A DNA stretch of 64,000 bases from SB15 sp964639245. Lineage in GTDB: Bacteria > Chloroflexota > Anaerolineae > Aggregatilineales > J027. Under the pieces are notes generated by a model. It worked only from the letters and a program-made list of their open reading frames with translations, did no database searches and was not told the DNA's origin. The stretch lies in the NCBI GenBank assembly GCA_964639245.1, contig CAZXCU010000002.1, positions 1 through 64,000 of the forward strand, written 5' to 3'. Each line of letters opens with the position of its first letter. The first letter of the stretch is position 1. The position numbers and the translations under genes were made by a program. This document shows positions 16,310 to 24,210 of the stretch, piece after piece.

Positions 16310-16726
16310 CTATGCCAGCCCAAGTTGACGCATCATTTCCTGCATATTAAAATGCAACTGACCGTTGGCGATTTTGCCGTTCTTAATTTCCAATGTTTCC
16401 TCAAATTCTAAATCAAGGCTGCGCCCATTGCCCGGCACCGTGCCTTGTGGGGAAACTAAACTGCCCGTAAAGGTTCCCTGTCCACGAAAACGAGAATAAA
16501 CCTTTTCATTTTCAACCTCTTGGCTTAGAACGGTGAGGTGAGCATCGGGCATCATCCCAAGCCAACCCTCGCCAAAGGCAATATAACCCGCGATGCCATG
16601 AAAGTCTTGGCCTGTGCCAGCATTGTGCATCACACAATCCGTCGAAACGAATTGACCTGCGGTTTCGTAAAACGAACGGTCATTGAATGCTTGATGATGT
16701 TGTTGCGCGACTTCTTGTGGTGACAT
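16310..16726 (-). CDS. SnoaL-like ester cyclase (NTF2-like fold)
   Basis: A 138-residue single-domain protein: SPQEVAQQHHQAFNDRS at the N terminus, VSTDCVMHNAGTGQDFHG, and the closing EIKNGKIANGQLHFNMQEMM. This is the SnoaL/ester-cyclase branch of NTF2-like proteins, a fold that closes polyketide rings or hydrates small molecules; most bacterial members have no known substrate. AAAGGAGA sits at ideal distance before the ATG at 16726. A truncated paralogue lies upstream at 17031-17170 and shares its terminator sequence. Confidence 0.78.
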   Translation of the reverse strand: MSPQEVAQQHHQAFNDRSFYETAGQFVSTDCVMHNAGTGQDFHGIAGYIAFGEGWLGMMPDAHLTVLSQEVENEKVYSRFRGQGTFTGSLVSPQGTVPGNGRSLDLEFEETLEIKNGKIANGQLHFNMQEMMRQLGLA

Positions 16727-16970
16727 GATATTTCTCCTTTTATATTGATGACATGCGATATTTAAGGACTTTTCCCATTGTCGTCAAATGAGGGAAAATT
16801 GATCCTTAATTTGTTGTTCAGTATAAGATTCATCATGAAATATGCAACTTCATAATAAATTACGATATTTATTATAATTTTAGTCGTTGAAAACTTACCT
16901 TCTTTCCAGCCCTTTATCCATCGCTCAATGATAGTTGGCAGAAAGCGTGGATTTCATGAGGGGCGAGGGA
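16727..16970. other. Gene-free AT-rich stretch
   Basis: Contains the promoter side of the ester-cyclase gene. I see no reading frame or repeat, only short AT-rich palindromes such as ATTACGATATTTATTATAATTT. Confidence 0.4.
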
Positions 16971-17013
16971 TCTTAGGTCGGAGTAAACAAAAATCGCCCT
17001 GCACGGGCAAGGC
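16971..17013 (-). terminator. Second copy of the duplicated terminator
   Basis: On the minus strand ATCGCC, TTGCCCGTGCA loop, GGGCGAT and TTTTTG. It is almost identical to 16213-16256, including flanking CTTAGGTCGGAGTAAAC. Confidence 0.7.
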
Positions 17014-17030
17014 GATCAATTTTCTGAAAG

Positions 17031-17170
17031 CTAGGCGCGTAATGCGTCCACCATCGGAGCGGTGCTATAGACTTCACGCACTTTGACCACCTGCCCATTT
17101 TCAAAATGATACATATCAATGTGAATGATTTGTTGCTTCCTGATGCAAGTATAGGAATTTTCCTGAAATG
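17031..17170 (-). pseudogene. C-terminal remnant of a SnoaL-like protein
   Basis: Reading back from the TAG at 17031 gives an open frame of about 45 codons ending IDMYHFENGQVVKVREVYS and TAPMVDALRA. This matches the closing strands of SnoaL-like proteins (compare EIKNGKIANGQLHFN in the intact gene at 16310). No start codon or N-terminal half is present; the frame runs straight into the end of the MBL gene. Together with the shared terminator this indicates an ancient duplication followed by deletion. Confidence 0.65.
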
Positions 17171-17176
17171 CGCTAC

Positions 17177-17887
17177 TTACTTGGTAAATATTCCCGGAAA
17201 TGGAAAATGATAAATAAAGGCGCGGACGTTAGGTTCGGAAAGGTGAGCCAGCATCCGACGGCGTGAGTCGACTGCTTGATTCGGGTTGGCATCGCTCAGG
17301 ATATGCCAGTCGGGGTATTCCAGATGAATTGGATGGGCGAGGGTGTCCGCCGTGTAAATGAGGTGCTGGCTTTCGGAACTTATCTTGATGGCAATTTGTC
17401 CGGGGGTATGGCCCGGTGCAGGCAGGATTTCGACTTCGGGGAACAAGTGACAGGCGGAGGGAATCGTTTCAAATTGCCGAACACATTCTGGATTGGCAGC
17501 CAATTCTTCCTCAGAGACCAGCAGGCGTGCCTTTGTAAAAATTCGTTTTCCTGAGGAATCCGTCAGTCCACCCGCATGGTCACTATGCAGGTGGGAGAGA
17601 ATGACCGTGTGAATGTTCTCCAATGAAAAGCCTGCCGCGTGCAAATTTTGGGCAAGGGTTGTTCCACCCATGCCCGTGTCAATCAAGATAGTTTGCCCGT
17701 GTAATTGCAGCAGCAGGCAGTTCATGGGGGTGAGAAGGGTGTCGCCCTCAACCCCATGTCGTTCTAATGCAAGACGCAGTTCATCCGGCGGGGCATTGGC
17801 AAAAAAAGCCCTCGCTCTGAACCACGCCTCCCCCGCACTTATCGAGAAGCAGGGAATCTACCCGACTTGAAACCGATAAAAACTCAT
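17177..17887 (-). CDS. MBL-fold hydrolase with an in-frame TAG at codon 10 (damaged or restarted)
   Basis: From 17725 an intact frame encodes MNCLLLQLHGQTILIDTGMG, the metal motif SHLHSDHAGG, PAPGHTPGQIAI and IYTADTL, typical of metallo-beta-lactamase hydrolases. The true N terminus is upstream. An ATG at 17887 overlaps the stop of the STAND gene (ATGA) and reads MSFYRFQVG, then TAG (17858-17860), then IPCFSISAGEAWFRARAFFA continuing in frame to the MBL core. This is the usual N-terminal region of the family, so codon 10 is a nonsense change, a sequencing error or a readthrough site. Restart at 17725 would lack about 54 residues. Confidence 0.65.
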
Positions 17888-20115
17888 ACCCCTACCAACT
17901 GCACCATCGGGAGTCCGTCATACAAGAGGCTGCGGTTGTCTGAATCTAAGCTCAAGCGCGGGAACAATGTCCCCGTCCCGAAGCGGGCAATGCGTTGTTC
18001 GGCCTGCAAATCCCACACTTCGATTTCATCGCCTGCGCTGAACAAAAAGCGGTTGTCCGGTGTGCAGTGTAAGTGATTTATCCGTACTGCGGCGGAGTCC
18101 CATGTGTGCAGACGATGACCACTTTCCATGTCCCACACCAGCAGTGTATTTTCTGCCGCTGCGATGATTTTTTTGCCGTCCGGTGTGACCGTCACCGCCA
18201 GAATGAATCCGACTTCTGGCGCAAGAATATGTTTGACATCATCGGCGGGTAAATCCCAAACGATTACCGTTTCATCCCACGAACCGGAGACTAAGTAGCG
18301 CCCCTCCGCCGTAAAATGCAGGCTGCTGACCTTATCGGTGTGTTCATCCAGCGTGTGCAGTTCCGCTTTATTTTTTAAATCCCACACCATGATGAGACCA
18401 TCCATCGACGCGCTGGCAAGGCGCTGGCGCTGCGGATCATATTCTAGGAGGCTAATCCAATCGGCATGGCCTTCAAAGAGTGCGCTGGATTTGCCCCCGA
18501 ACAAGCCACTTTTGCTATTGAGGGGGTCATCCCAGACATGAATCATCCCGTCTTTGTCCGCCAGAAACGCATATTCATCATCGGCTGTGACCTGCCCTTC
18601 ACCGCCATATTTTTGTTTTGCCCCGATAATGTGGGCGGGCAGTTCATCCCATTCGACCAGCGCGTCAGGAAAATCAAGCGGGAAATAATCGGTAGCCGGT
18701 TTCAGGCTGCCTGTCATCGGTTTCAGCCAGATTTGCCCCATTTTTGATTTTTCTGCCTCTCCGATAAATTTGTCCAGACGGTCAGAAAATCCCAATGGCA
18801 AACGGGCGATTAATTGTTCGGGGAGTTGGCTGGCATCCCGATTCAAATAGCGGGCGGATTCCTTGAGTGCTTCCTGAATAAAATTGACATCATCGGCGTG
18901 GGACAGCCAGTGATAATCGCGCCAAACATCCATTGCGGAAGTATGACTCAGCAGCGCCTGCACCCACCCGAAATCAAACAACAGGTCGGACAGCCGTTCG
19001 GTTTGTCCAGTTTTATGCAGAAAATCGCCGAAGTGTTCCCACGCATACGCATCGGGTAAATTTTTCGCATCTCCCCACGCGGCAATCAATTGATGCTGCA
19101 AGGCGTTTGCATTTTCCGTGTGTGTTGCCAGAGAGTGATACAGCGCGTTATGCAGGCTGACCGCTTGATTTTCGTAGGCAAGCAAATCAAACGCGGCAAG
19201 TTGACTCAGCAGGGCATCGGTTTTTTCTAAATCCAATTGCCAGAATTTTGCCAGCGTGGTACTCGGAATCGGCTCGTGGGGCAGAAAAATCCCCAGTGTG
19301 TGATAGGGCTGGCTGTTGGGAATTTGCGCGAGTGCCAAGTCCAGCATCGCTTTGATTCCCTGTGCGTATTCATGGTCTACCGCGTCTTCGGGGATGTAGG
19401 CTTCGTGCTGTTCCAACTGCATATCAATTTTGCTGATGGCGGTTTCTATCGAATCGCCTTTTTGCACGAAATGACGGAGCAGTTTGCCCGTCAGATGCAG
19501 CAGTACCGGCCATTGCCCCACATCCACCCCCAATTCCAGCAGCAGCGCCAGCGCCGATTGCGGCGGTTTTTCTGGTAAATGGGCGGCGAGCATCAGCACC
19601 GCTTCATCTTCGCTTGGTTTATCAAGGGGAATGGTCTGGGCGCGGGTGACATTCAGCACATCTTCTTCGCTGGTCAGGATGATGTGGTCAAACTGGTCGC
19701 CCAATTTGAGCAGGGGATAAATCACTGCCGGATTATGCACATCTTCCAAAACCAGCAAAAAATAATTGTCATGCAGCGTTTCGTCCGGGTCGCTTTCCTC
19801 GTCGGATTCTTGTGCCGTTTGAATCAGCGCCTCTCCGGCTAAGCGGGAAACTTCACGCAGCAGCGCGGGAATATCCGGGGTTTCGCCCACCCGCAGCCAC
19901 ACAATCCCGGCATTAAACAGCGCTTGCACCTCCGCATGGGCGCACACCGCCGCCGTGAGGGTACGTTTACCATCCCCGGCGCGGGGCGAATAGACGGCTA
20001 CCGGGGTTTCGCGGTCTAAATCTAAGAGGGCGTGTACCAGCGCTTGCACTTCTTTGGGACGTTCAACATAGGTGGGGGGTGTCGGGGGAACGTGATACCA
20101 GATGCCTTCGTACAT
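17884..20115 (-). CDS. STAND-type NB-ARC/WD40 protein
   Basis: The 743-residue protein begins with YVERPKEVQALVHALL, the start of an NB-ARC/NACHT-like module. Residues 43-52 (SPRAGDGKRT) form a P-loop where the Thr/Ser after Lys is replaced by Arg. FLLVLEDVHN (119-128) is the Walker B strand and IILTSE the sensor-like segment. A helical middle region (residues 190-480) follows, and the C-terminal 230 residues are WD40 repeats (DGMIHVWDD, DGLIMVWDLK, DETVIVWDLP, NTLLVWDME, EIEVWDLQ). The layout is that of APAF1-like STAND sensors, in which WD40 blades bind a trigger and the NTPase oligomerises. It is divergent from a TIR-fasciclin gene and coupled to an MBL gene. Confidence 0.85.
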   Translation of the reverse strand: MYEGIWYHVPPTPPTYVERPKEVQALVHALLDLDRETPVAVYSPRAGDGKRTLTAAVCAHAEVQALFNAGIVWLRVGETPDIPALLREVSRLAGEALIQTAQESDEESDPDETLHDNYFLLVLEDVHNPAVIYPLLKLGDQFDHIILTSEEDVLNVTRAQTIPLDKPSEDEAVLMLAAHLPEKPPQSALALLLELGVDVGQWPVLLHLTGKLLRHFVQKGDSIETAISKIDMQLEQHEAYIPEDAVDHEYAQGIKAMLDLALAQIPNSQPYHTLGIFLPHEPIPSTTLAKFWQLDLEKTDALLSQLAAFDLLAYENQAVSLHNALYHSLATHTENANALQHQLIAAWGDAKNLPDAYAWEHFGDFLHKTGQTERLSDLLFDFGWVQALLSHTSAMDVWRDYHWLSHADDVNFIQEALKESARYLNRDASQLPEQLIARLPLGFSDRLDKFIGEAEKSKMGQIWLKPMTGSLKPATDYFPLDFPDALVEWDELPAHIIGAKQKYGGEGQVTADDEYAFLADKDGMIHVWDDPLNSKSGLFGGKSSALFEGHADWISLLEYDPQRQRLASASMDGLIMVWDLKNKAELHTLDEHTDKVSSLHFTAEGRYLVSGSWDETVIVWDLPADDVKHILAPEVGFILAVTVTPDGKKIIAAAENTLLVWDMESGHRLHTWDSAAVRINHLHCTPDNRFLFSAGDEIEVWDLQAEQRIARFGTGTLFPRLSLDSDNRSLLYDGLPMVQLVGV

Positions 20116-20177
20116 GGCGAACCTCGTTTCAGAATTGCGCCGATTCTACCATTTTTTGCGGGGTTTTTCTTGCACGA

Positions 20178-20183
20178 TATAAT
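20178..20183 (+). promoter_or_regulatory. -10 box of the TIR-fasciclin gene
   Basis: A consensus TATAAT 31 bases before the ATG at 20214. The -35 region (TTTTGC) is poor. The 98-base intergenic region also carries the start signals of the divergent STAND gene. Confidence 0.4.
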
Positions 20184-20213
20184 GTTGGTCAATGCCTTTA
20201 GTGGGAACTTACG

Positions 20214-21470
20214 ATGACCAAAATTTTTATTTCCTATCGCCGTGATGATAGCCGCAAAGATGCAGGGCGGATTCACGACAAATTAGAGCAAGTTTTTGGC
20301 GAAAGGAATGTCTTTAAGGATGTTTCCGATATTCGCGCTGGCACAGATTTTCGGCGGGCGATATTTGAAGAAATTATCAATGCGGATGTGGTTTTGGTCA
20401 TCATTGGTAAATATTGGCTGACTATTACCGATGAAAATGGCAATCGCCGTTTAGACAACTCCGCTGATTTTGTTCGCATTGAAGTGGAAACGGCACTCAC
20501 AGGGGGAAAAACAACCGTTATTCCTATACTGGTGGATAACGCCAAAATGCCTAAACCCGATGAATTGCCTGTGAGTATGCGCGAATTGGCTTTTAAACAT
20601 GCTATTGCTATTCGAGATGACCCCGATTTTAACCGTGACTTAAATCAATTAATCGAAGATTTGAAATTTTCAGTCAAAAAAACTTCTTTTGGCAAAAAGA
20701 CAACCCTTATTCCAGCTTCAAAACTGCAAACTAAACGACGTACCCCTAGTCTGTTGTTAGGCGGATTAATTTTATTAGTAATAGTAGCAGCAGCTATCTT
20801 TCTGTCGGGCATTTTGAATAATAATGATGACAATTTGACGGCAAGGGAGGAAAGTACAGAAGTTGCTCAATCTACACCTACCAGTACCTTGACTCCTATG
20901 TCCACCAGAACAGCCAGACCTACTTCAACATTAACAACAACTCCAACTTTGACTAACACAAAATCTTCAACACTCATCATTACAGCTACTCGGATAAATG
21001 AACAAACTGCAATAACTATTGGTGATATAATCACTGCCAGTACGGAGGATGAAAATGGACAGTTCAATTCGCTATTCGCCGCAATTCAAGCCGCTAATCC
21101 TGCCCTTTTAGAAGTTTTGTACAGTCTTAACGGAGAATACACCTTTTTTGCACCCATTGATAGTGCTTTTGCTAATTTTCAGGAGTCTATAGGGGTAGAT
21201 GCTTTTGACAGCTTATCTACTAACCCTGAACAAATTTCCAATTTATTGTTTTATCACTTAGTAGATGGGTATTATACCTCTGCTGATTTAAGTCAGTTGG
21301 ATGGTGAAAGCCTCACTACCCTACAAGGTAATAAACTTGTGGTGCGTGTTGAAGCTGAAGCCATTTATGTAGGAGAAACTAAAGTTACAGCTACGGATGT
21401 AGAAGCCTCAAACGGAGTCATTCATGTTATTAACCAAGTGCTGATTCCGCCCATAGAACAAAATGGTTAA
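20214..21470 (+). CDS. Membrane TIR protein with fasciclin (FAS1) external domain
   Basis: The 418-residue protein has a TIR domain at 1-150: KIFISYRRDDS, VFKDVSDIRAGTDF, ADVVLVIIGKYWL, and DFVRIEVETAL with E90 or E92 at the NADase position. One membrane span lies at about 182-203 (LLLGGLILLVIVAAAIFL). A Thr/Ser/Pro stalk covers 215-270, and a FAS1 domain runs from 274 to 413 (YTFFAPIDSAF, LLFYHLVDGYY, NGVIHVINQVL). TIR inside and FAS1 outside is the inferred topology, like a minimal Toll-type receptor. AT-rich codon use differs from most neighbours. It is divergent from the NB-ARC/WD40 gene, and its 3' end overlaps the convergent PIN toxin gene by four bases. Confidence 0.88.
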   Translation: MTKIFISYRRDDSRKDAGRIHDKLEQVFGERNVFKDVSDIRAGTDFRRAIFEEIINADVVLVIIGKYWLTITDENGNRRLDNSADFVRIEVETALTGGKTTVIPILVDNAKMPKPDELPVSMRELAFKHAIAIRDDPDFNRDLNQLIEDLKFSVKKTSFGKKTTLIPASKLQTKRRTPSLLLGGLILLVIVAAAIFLSGILNNNDDNLTAREESTEVAQSTPTSTLTPMSTRTARPTSTLTTTPTLTNTKSSTLIITATRINEQTAITIGDIITASTEDENGQFNSLFAAIQAANPALLEVLYSLNGEYTFFAPIDSAFANFQESIGVDAFDSLSTNPEQISNLLFYHLVDGYYTSADLSQLDGESLTTLQGNKLVVRVEAEAIYVGETKVTATDVEASNGVIHVINQVLIPPIEQNG

Positions 21471-21850
21471 TACGGTTTTTGGGCCAGCGCCCCCAAAAGC
21501 GGGGTGAAGTGTTTCAGATTGCGGGTGTAAAGGGGTACTTGCAAACGTAAATGCACGGACGCTATTAGTATATCGCTCATACTAATATTGTGACTGAGGC
21601 GATAGTTACTTTGCTGCTGCATCGCCCATTTAAAGTCAATTTCTGTAAGATAAATAATTTCAAATCGGGAGAGCAAGCGACCCGCAGCTCGTTGTGCAAC
21701 CTTGTTACTTGCCCCATCAATAACTTCCATATAGGCAATCGCTGTTATTCCTATTTGTTTTGGTGGCAAAGTCCGTAACCAACTGAGTGATGGTGGATAT
21801 TTACGAATCATATCCACCACGACATTGGTGTCAACGAGCGCAACTACCAT
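21467..21850 (-). CDS. PIN-domain toxin (VapC-like)
   Basis: A 127-residue PIN domain: D7 in ALVDTNVVVD, E42 in IAYMEVIDG and D93 in SMSDILIASV make up the acidic metal site of PIN ribonucleases. The C-terminal TRNLKHFTPL is typical of VapC proteins. It should cut RNA (tRNA or rRNA in characterised VapCs) when its antitoxin is lost. It overlaps the upstream antitoxin gene by seven bases, and its end overlaps the TIR-fasciclin gene on the other strand. Confidence 0.85.
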   Translation of the reverse strand: MVVALVDTNVVVDMIRKYPPSLSWLRTLPPKQIGITAIAYMEVIDGASNKVAQRAAGRLLSRFEIIYLTEIDFKWAMQQQSNYRLSHNISMSDILIASVHLRLQVPLYTRNLKHFTPLLGALAQKPY

Positions 21851-22146
21851 GTTTTTCTCCGTTTACGGCGTTGTTCTTCCACCCAAGCAACGCTATCGGT
21901 AATGCCCATATCTTCCCACCAGCCATCGGTGGCTTCCAGCATATCGGCAATTTCCGCACCTGTGGCAGGTTTGAAGCGCGTAAGCTCTTCCCATTCTTTC
22001 TCTGTCCATGGTTGTAATTCCCATGGCAAATCTTCTTGAGTAGGTTTAAGTGCAATATCAACTTCACCTATGGGTGCATCATCAGGCAACTCAACTTGCA
22101 ACTGCCTGTCTTCCGTAATTCTGCCTTTTAAATAGATAATAGCCAT
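21844..22146 (-). CDS. Antitoxin partner of the PIN toxin
   Basis: A 100-residue protein placed directly before the PIN gene with a seven-base overlap, the usual antitoxin-toxin order. The N-terminal part (AIIYLKGRITEDRQLQVELP) resembles small AbrB-like or DUF104-type DNA-binding strands, and the acidic, Trp-rich C terminus would wrap the toxin. Family assignment is by context. GGAGTG precedes the ATG. Confidence 0.7.
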   Translation of the reverse strand: MAIIYLKGRITEDRQLQVELPDDAPIGEVDIALKPTQEDLPWELQPWTEKEWEELTRFKPATGAEIADMLEATDGWWEDMGITDSVAWVEEQRRKRRKTW

Positions 22147-22190
22147 GATAGCACTCCGAATATGCTTTCCTCATTTTACCATTGCTGAAA

Positions 22191-22217
22191 TAAAAACGGG
22201 GTGATTTGCACCCCGTT
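22191..22217 (-). terminator. Terminator of the tig-clpP-clpX operon
   Basis: AACGGGGTG pairs with CACCCCGTT, and on the minus strand a run of TTTTTATTT follows. It sits eight bases past the clpX stop. Confidence 0.8.
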
Positions 22218-22225
22218 CGATGTTG

Positions 22226-23545
22226 TTAAGCCGCACTATCCAGCGTGCCACCCCAATCCAGTTCCTTGCCTTTGGTGTCTTTAATCACCGGGGGACGGTT
22301 GCCTTCAATCACCGCGGCGGTGACAACCAGCGTGGCAATGTCCTTGCGGGAGGGAATTTCGTACATGCTGTCTAGCAACGCCCGTTCGATAATCCCGCGC
22401 AAACTGCGTGCGCCCGTTTTGTAGCGCATGGCCTGTTGTGCTGCCATCTGGAGCGCGTCGTCGGTAAATTCCAGCTTGACGTTATCCAGCTTGAGCAGTT
22501 CCTGGTACTGCTTGACGATGGCATTGCGCGGTTCGGTCAAAATCCGCACCAGATCTTCTTCGGTCAGCGCTTCGACATGGGTAATCACGGGCAAGCGTCC
22601 CACAAATTCAGGAATCATGCCGTAATTCATCATATCTTCGGCATTAACCAGTTTCAACAACGCGCCGCGTTCAAGTTTTTCGCCTTTATCGTTGATCTGG
22701 TTAAAGCCGAATGCGGCATTGGTTTTGACCCGCTTGGTGATGATGTCCTCCAAGCGTTCAAATGCCCCCCCACAGATAAACAGAATGTCCTTCGTGTTAA
22801 TCTGGATAAATTCTTGGTGGGGGTGTTTGCGGCCTCCTTGCGGCGGGACATTGGCAATCGTGCCTTCGATGATTTTCAAAAGCGCTTGCTGCACGCCTTC
22901 GCCACTCACATCACGGGTAATGGACGGGTTATCGCCACTTTTACGGGTGATTTTGTCAATCTCATCAATGTAGATGATGCCTTTTTCAGCGCGGGCGATG
23001 TCAAAATCCGCCGCTTGCAACAGCCGTAGCAGAATATTCTCGACATCTTCGCCCACATAGCCGGCTTCGGTTAGTGCGGTAGCGTCGGCAATACAAAATG
23101 GCACATCCAGTACCCGCGCCAGTGTCTGAGCGAGGAGCGTTTTGCCGCTGCCCGTCGGGCCAATCAGCATGATGTTGCTTTTTTCTAGCTCCACGCTGCT
23201 GCGGCCTTCCTGTTCTGCGTTGATGCGTTTGTAGTGGTTGTACACCGCCACCGACAGCACCCGTTTCGCCGTATCCTGACCGATGACATACTGGTCAAGA
23301 TGTTTGGTCAGTTCGCGGGGGGATGGCACATTTTTCACTCGCACGGATGGCTGTGAGGGCTTGGCGCTTCCACCGGAAGCCCCCATCAGCCCTTCGTGGC
23401 TCAAAATATCGCCACACAGTGCCACACATTCATTACAAATGAAAACGCCATCCGGCCCGGCAATCAGACGCTGCACGGAGTCGCTGCTTTTTCCGCAAAA
23501 AGAACAGCGCGGTGGTTCGTTATTCCTACTTTGAGTCGGACTCAC
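22226..23545 (-). CDS. clpX: ATP-dependent Clp protease ATP-binding subunit ClpX
   Basis: The 439-residue AAA+ unfoldase has the N-terminal zinc finger (C14, C17, C37, C40), Walker A GPTGSGKT, Walker B IIYIDEIDK, the pore-type GYVGEDVE loop and the C-terminal sensor 2 (TGARSLRGIIE). It feeds unfolded substrates to ClpP. A GTG start is used with GAGGAG upstream. It is the last gene of tig-clpP-clpX, with 24 bases between clpP and clpX. The short Ser/Gly linker after the zinc finger (GLMGASGGSAKPSQ) is longer than in E. coli. Confidence 0.97.
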   Translation of the reverse strand: MSPTQSRNNEPPRCSFCGKSSDSVQRLIAGPDGVFICNECVALCGDILSHEGLMGASGGSAKPSQPSVRVKNVPSPRELTKHLDQYVIGQDTAKRVLSVAVYNHYKRINAEQEGRSSVELEKSNIMLIGPTGSGKTLLAQTLARVLDVPFCIADATALTEAGYVGEDVENILLRLLQAADFDIARAEKGIIYIDEIDKITRKSGDNPSITRDVSGEGVQQALLKIIEGTIANVPPQGGRKHPHQEFIQINTKDILFICGGAFERLEDIITKRVKTNAAFGFNQINDKGEKLERGALLKLVNAEDMMNYGMIPEFVGRLPVITHVEALTEEDLVRILTEPRNAIVKQYQELLKLDNVKLEFTDDALQMAAQQAMRYKTGARSLRGIIERALLDSMYEIPSRKDIATLVVTAAVIEGNRPPVIKDTKGKELDWGGTLDSAA

Positions 23546-23569
23546 GATGAAACTCCTCGTGCTGGTCAG

Positions 23570-24208
23570 TTATTTTTTGTCTTTGCCGTTTTTGCTTGAG
23601 CCAGCTTTGGCACGGGCGGGCTGCAAAATGCCGTCAATCAGCCCATATTCCACGGCTTGCTGTGCGGTCAGATACACGTCACGGTCAGTATCATTTTCGA
23701 TCCGTTCACGCGGTTGACCCGTTTGTTCCACCAGAATGCTGTTGAGCAGATCACGCTGGCGCAAAATTTCACGCGCCTGAATTTCAATATCTGTTGCCTG
23801 ACCACCCCCGCCGGACTGCCACGGCTGGTGCATGTGAACGGTGGCATTGGGCAGCGCGTAACGTTTGCCTTTTTCGCCTGCGGTCAGCAAAATTGTCCCG
23901 AAACTGGCGGTCAAACCGACGGCGACAGTCAGCACCGGTGCGCTAATCTGACGCATGGTATCGTAAATCGCCAACCCATGATAAATCACCCCGCCGGGGC
24001 AGTTGATATACATTTGAATATCACGCTCCGGGTCTTGCTGGTCGAGGAACAAAAGCTGCGCCACAATCAAATTGGCGGTGTGTTCATTGATGCCCGAACC
24101 CACAAAAATCAGCCGTTCCTTCAGCAGCAGCGAATAAATATCATAGGCACGTTCGCCCCGTCCGGTAGACTCAACAACCATTGGTACAAGTGCGTCAAAA
24201 TTGGTCAT
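23570..24208 (-). CDS. clpP: ATP-dependent Clp protease proteolytic subunit ClpP
   Basis: The 212-residue serine protease carries the nucleophile Ser102 in LTASFGTILLTAG, His127 in VHMHQP, and the acidic residue in ENDTDRD. YINCPGG forms the oxyanion region. It assembles with ClpX into the ClpXP protease. The TASFG sequence replaces the usual AASMG, a mild change. Only two bases separate it from the tig stop, so it is probably co-translated with trigger factor. Confidence 0.97.
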   Translation of the reverse strand: MTNFDALVPMVVESTGRGERAYDIYSLLLKERLIFVGSGINEHTANLIVAQLLFLDQQDPERDIQMYINCPGGVIYHGLAIYDTMRQISAPVLTVAVGLTASFGTILLTAGEKGKRYALPNATVHMHQPWQSGGGGQATDIEIQAREILRQRDLLNSILVEQTGQPRERIENDTDRDVYLTAQQAVEYGLIDGILQPARAKAGSSKNGKDKK

Positions 24209-24210
24209 GT

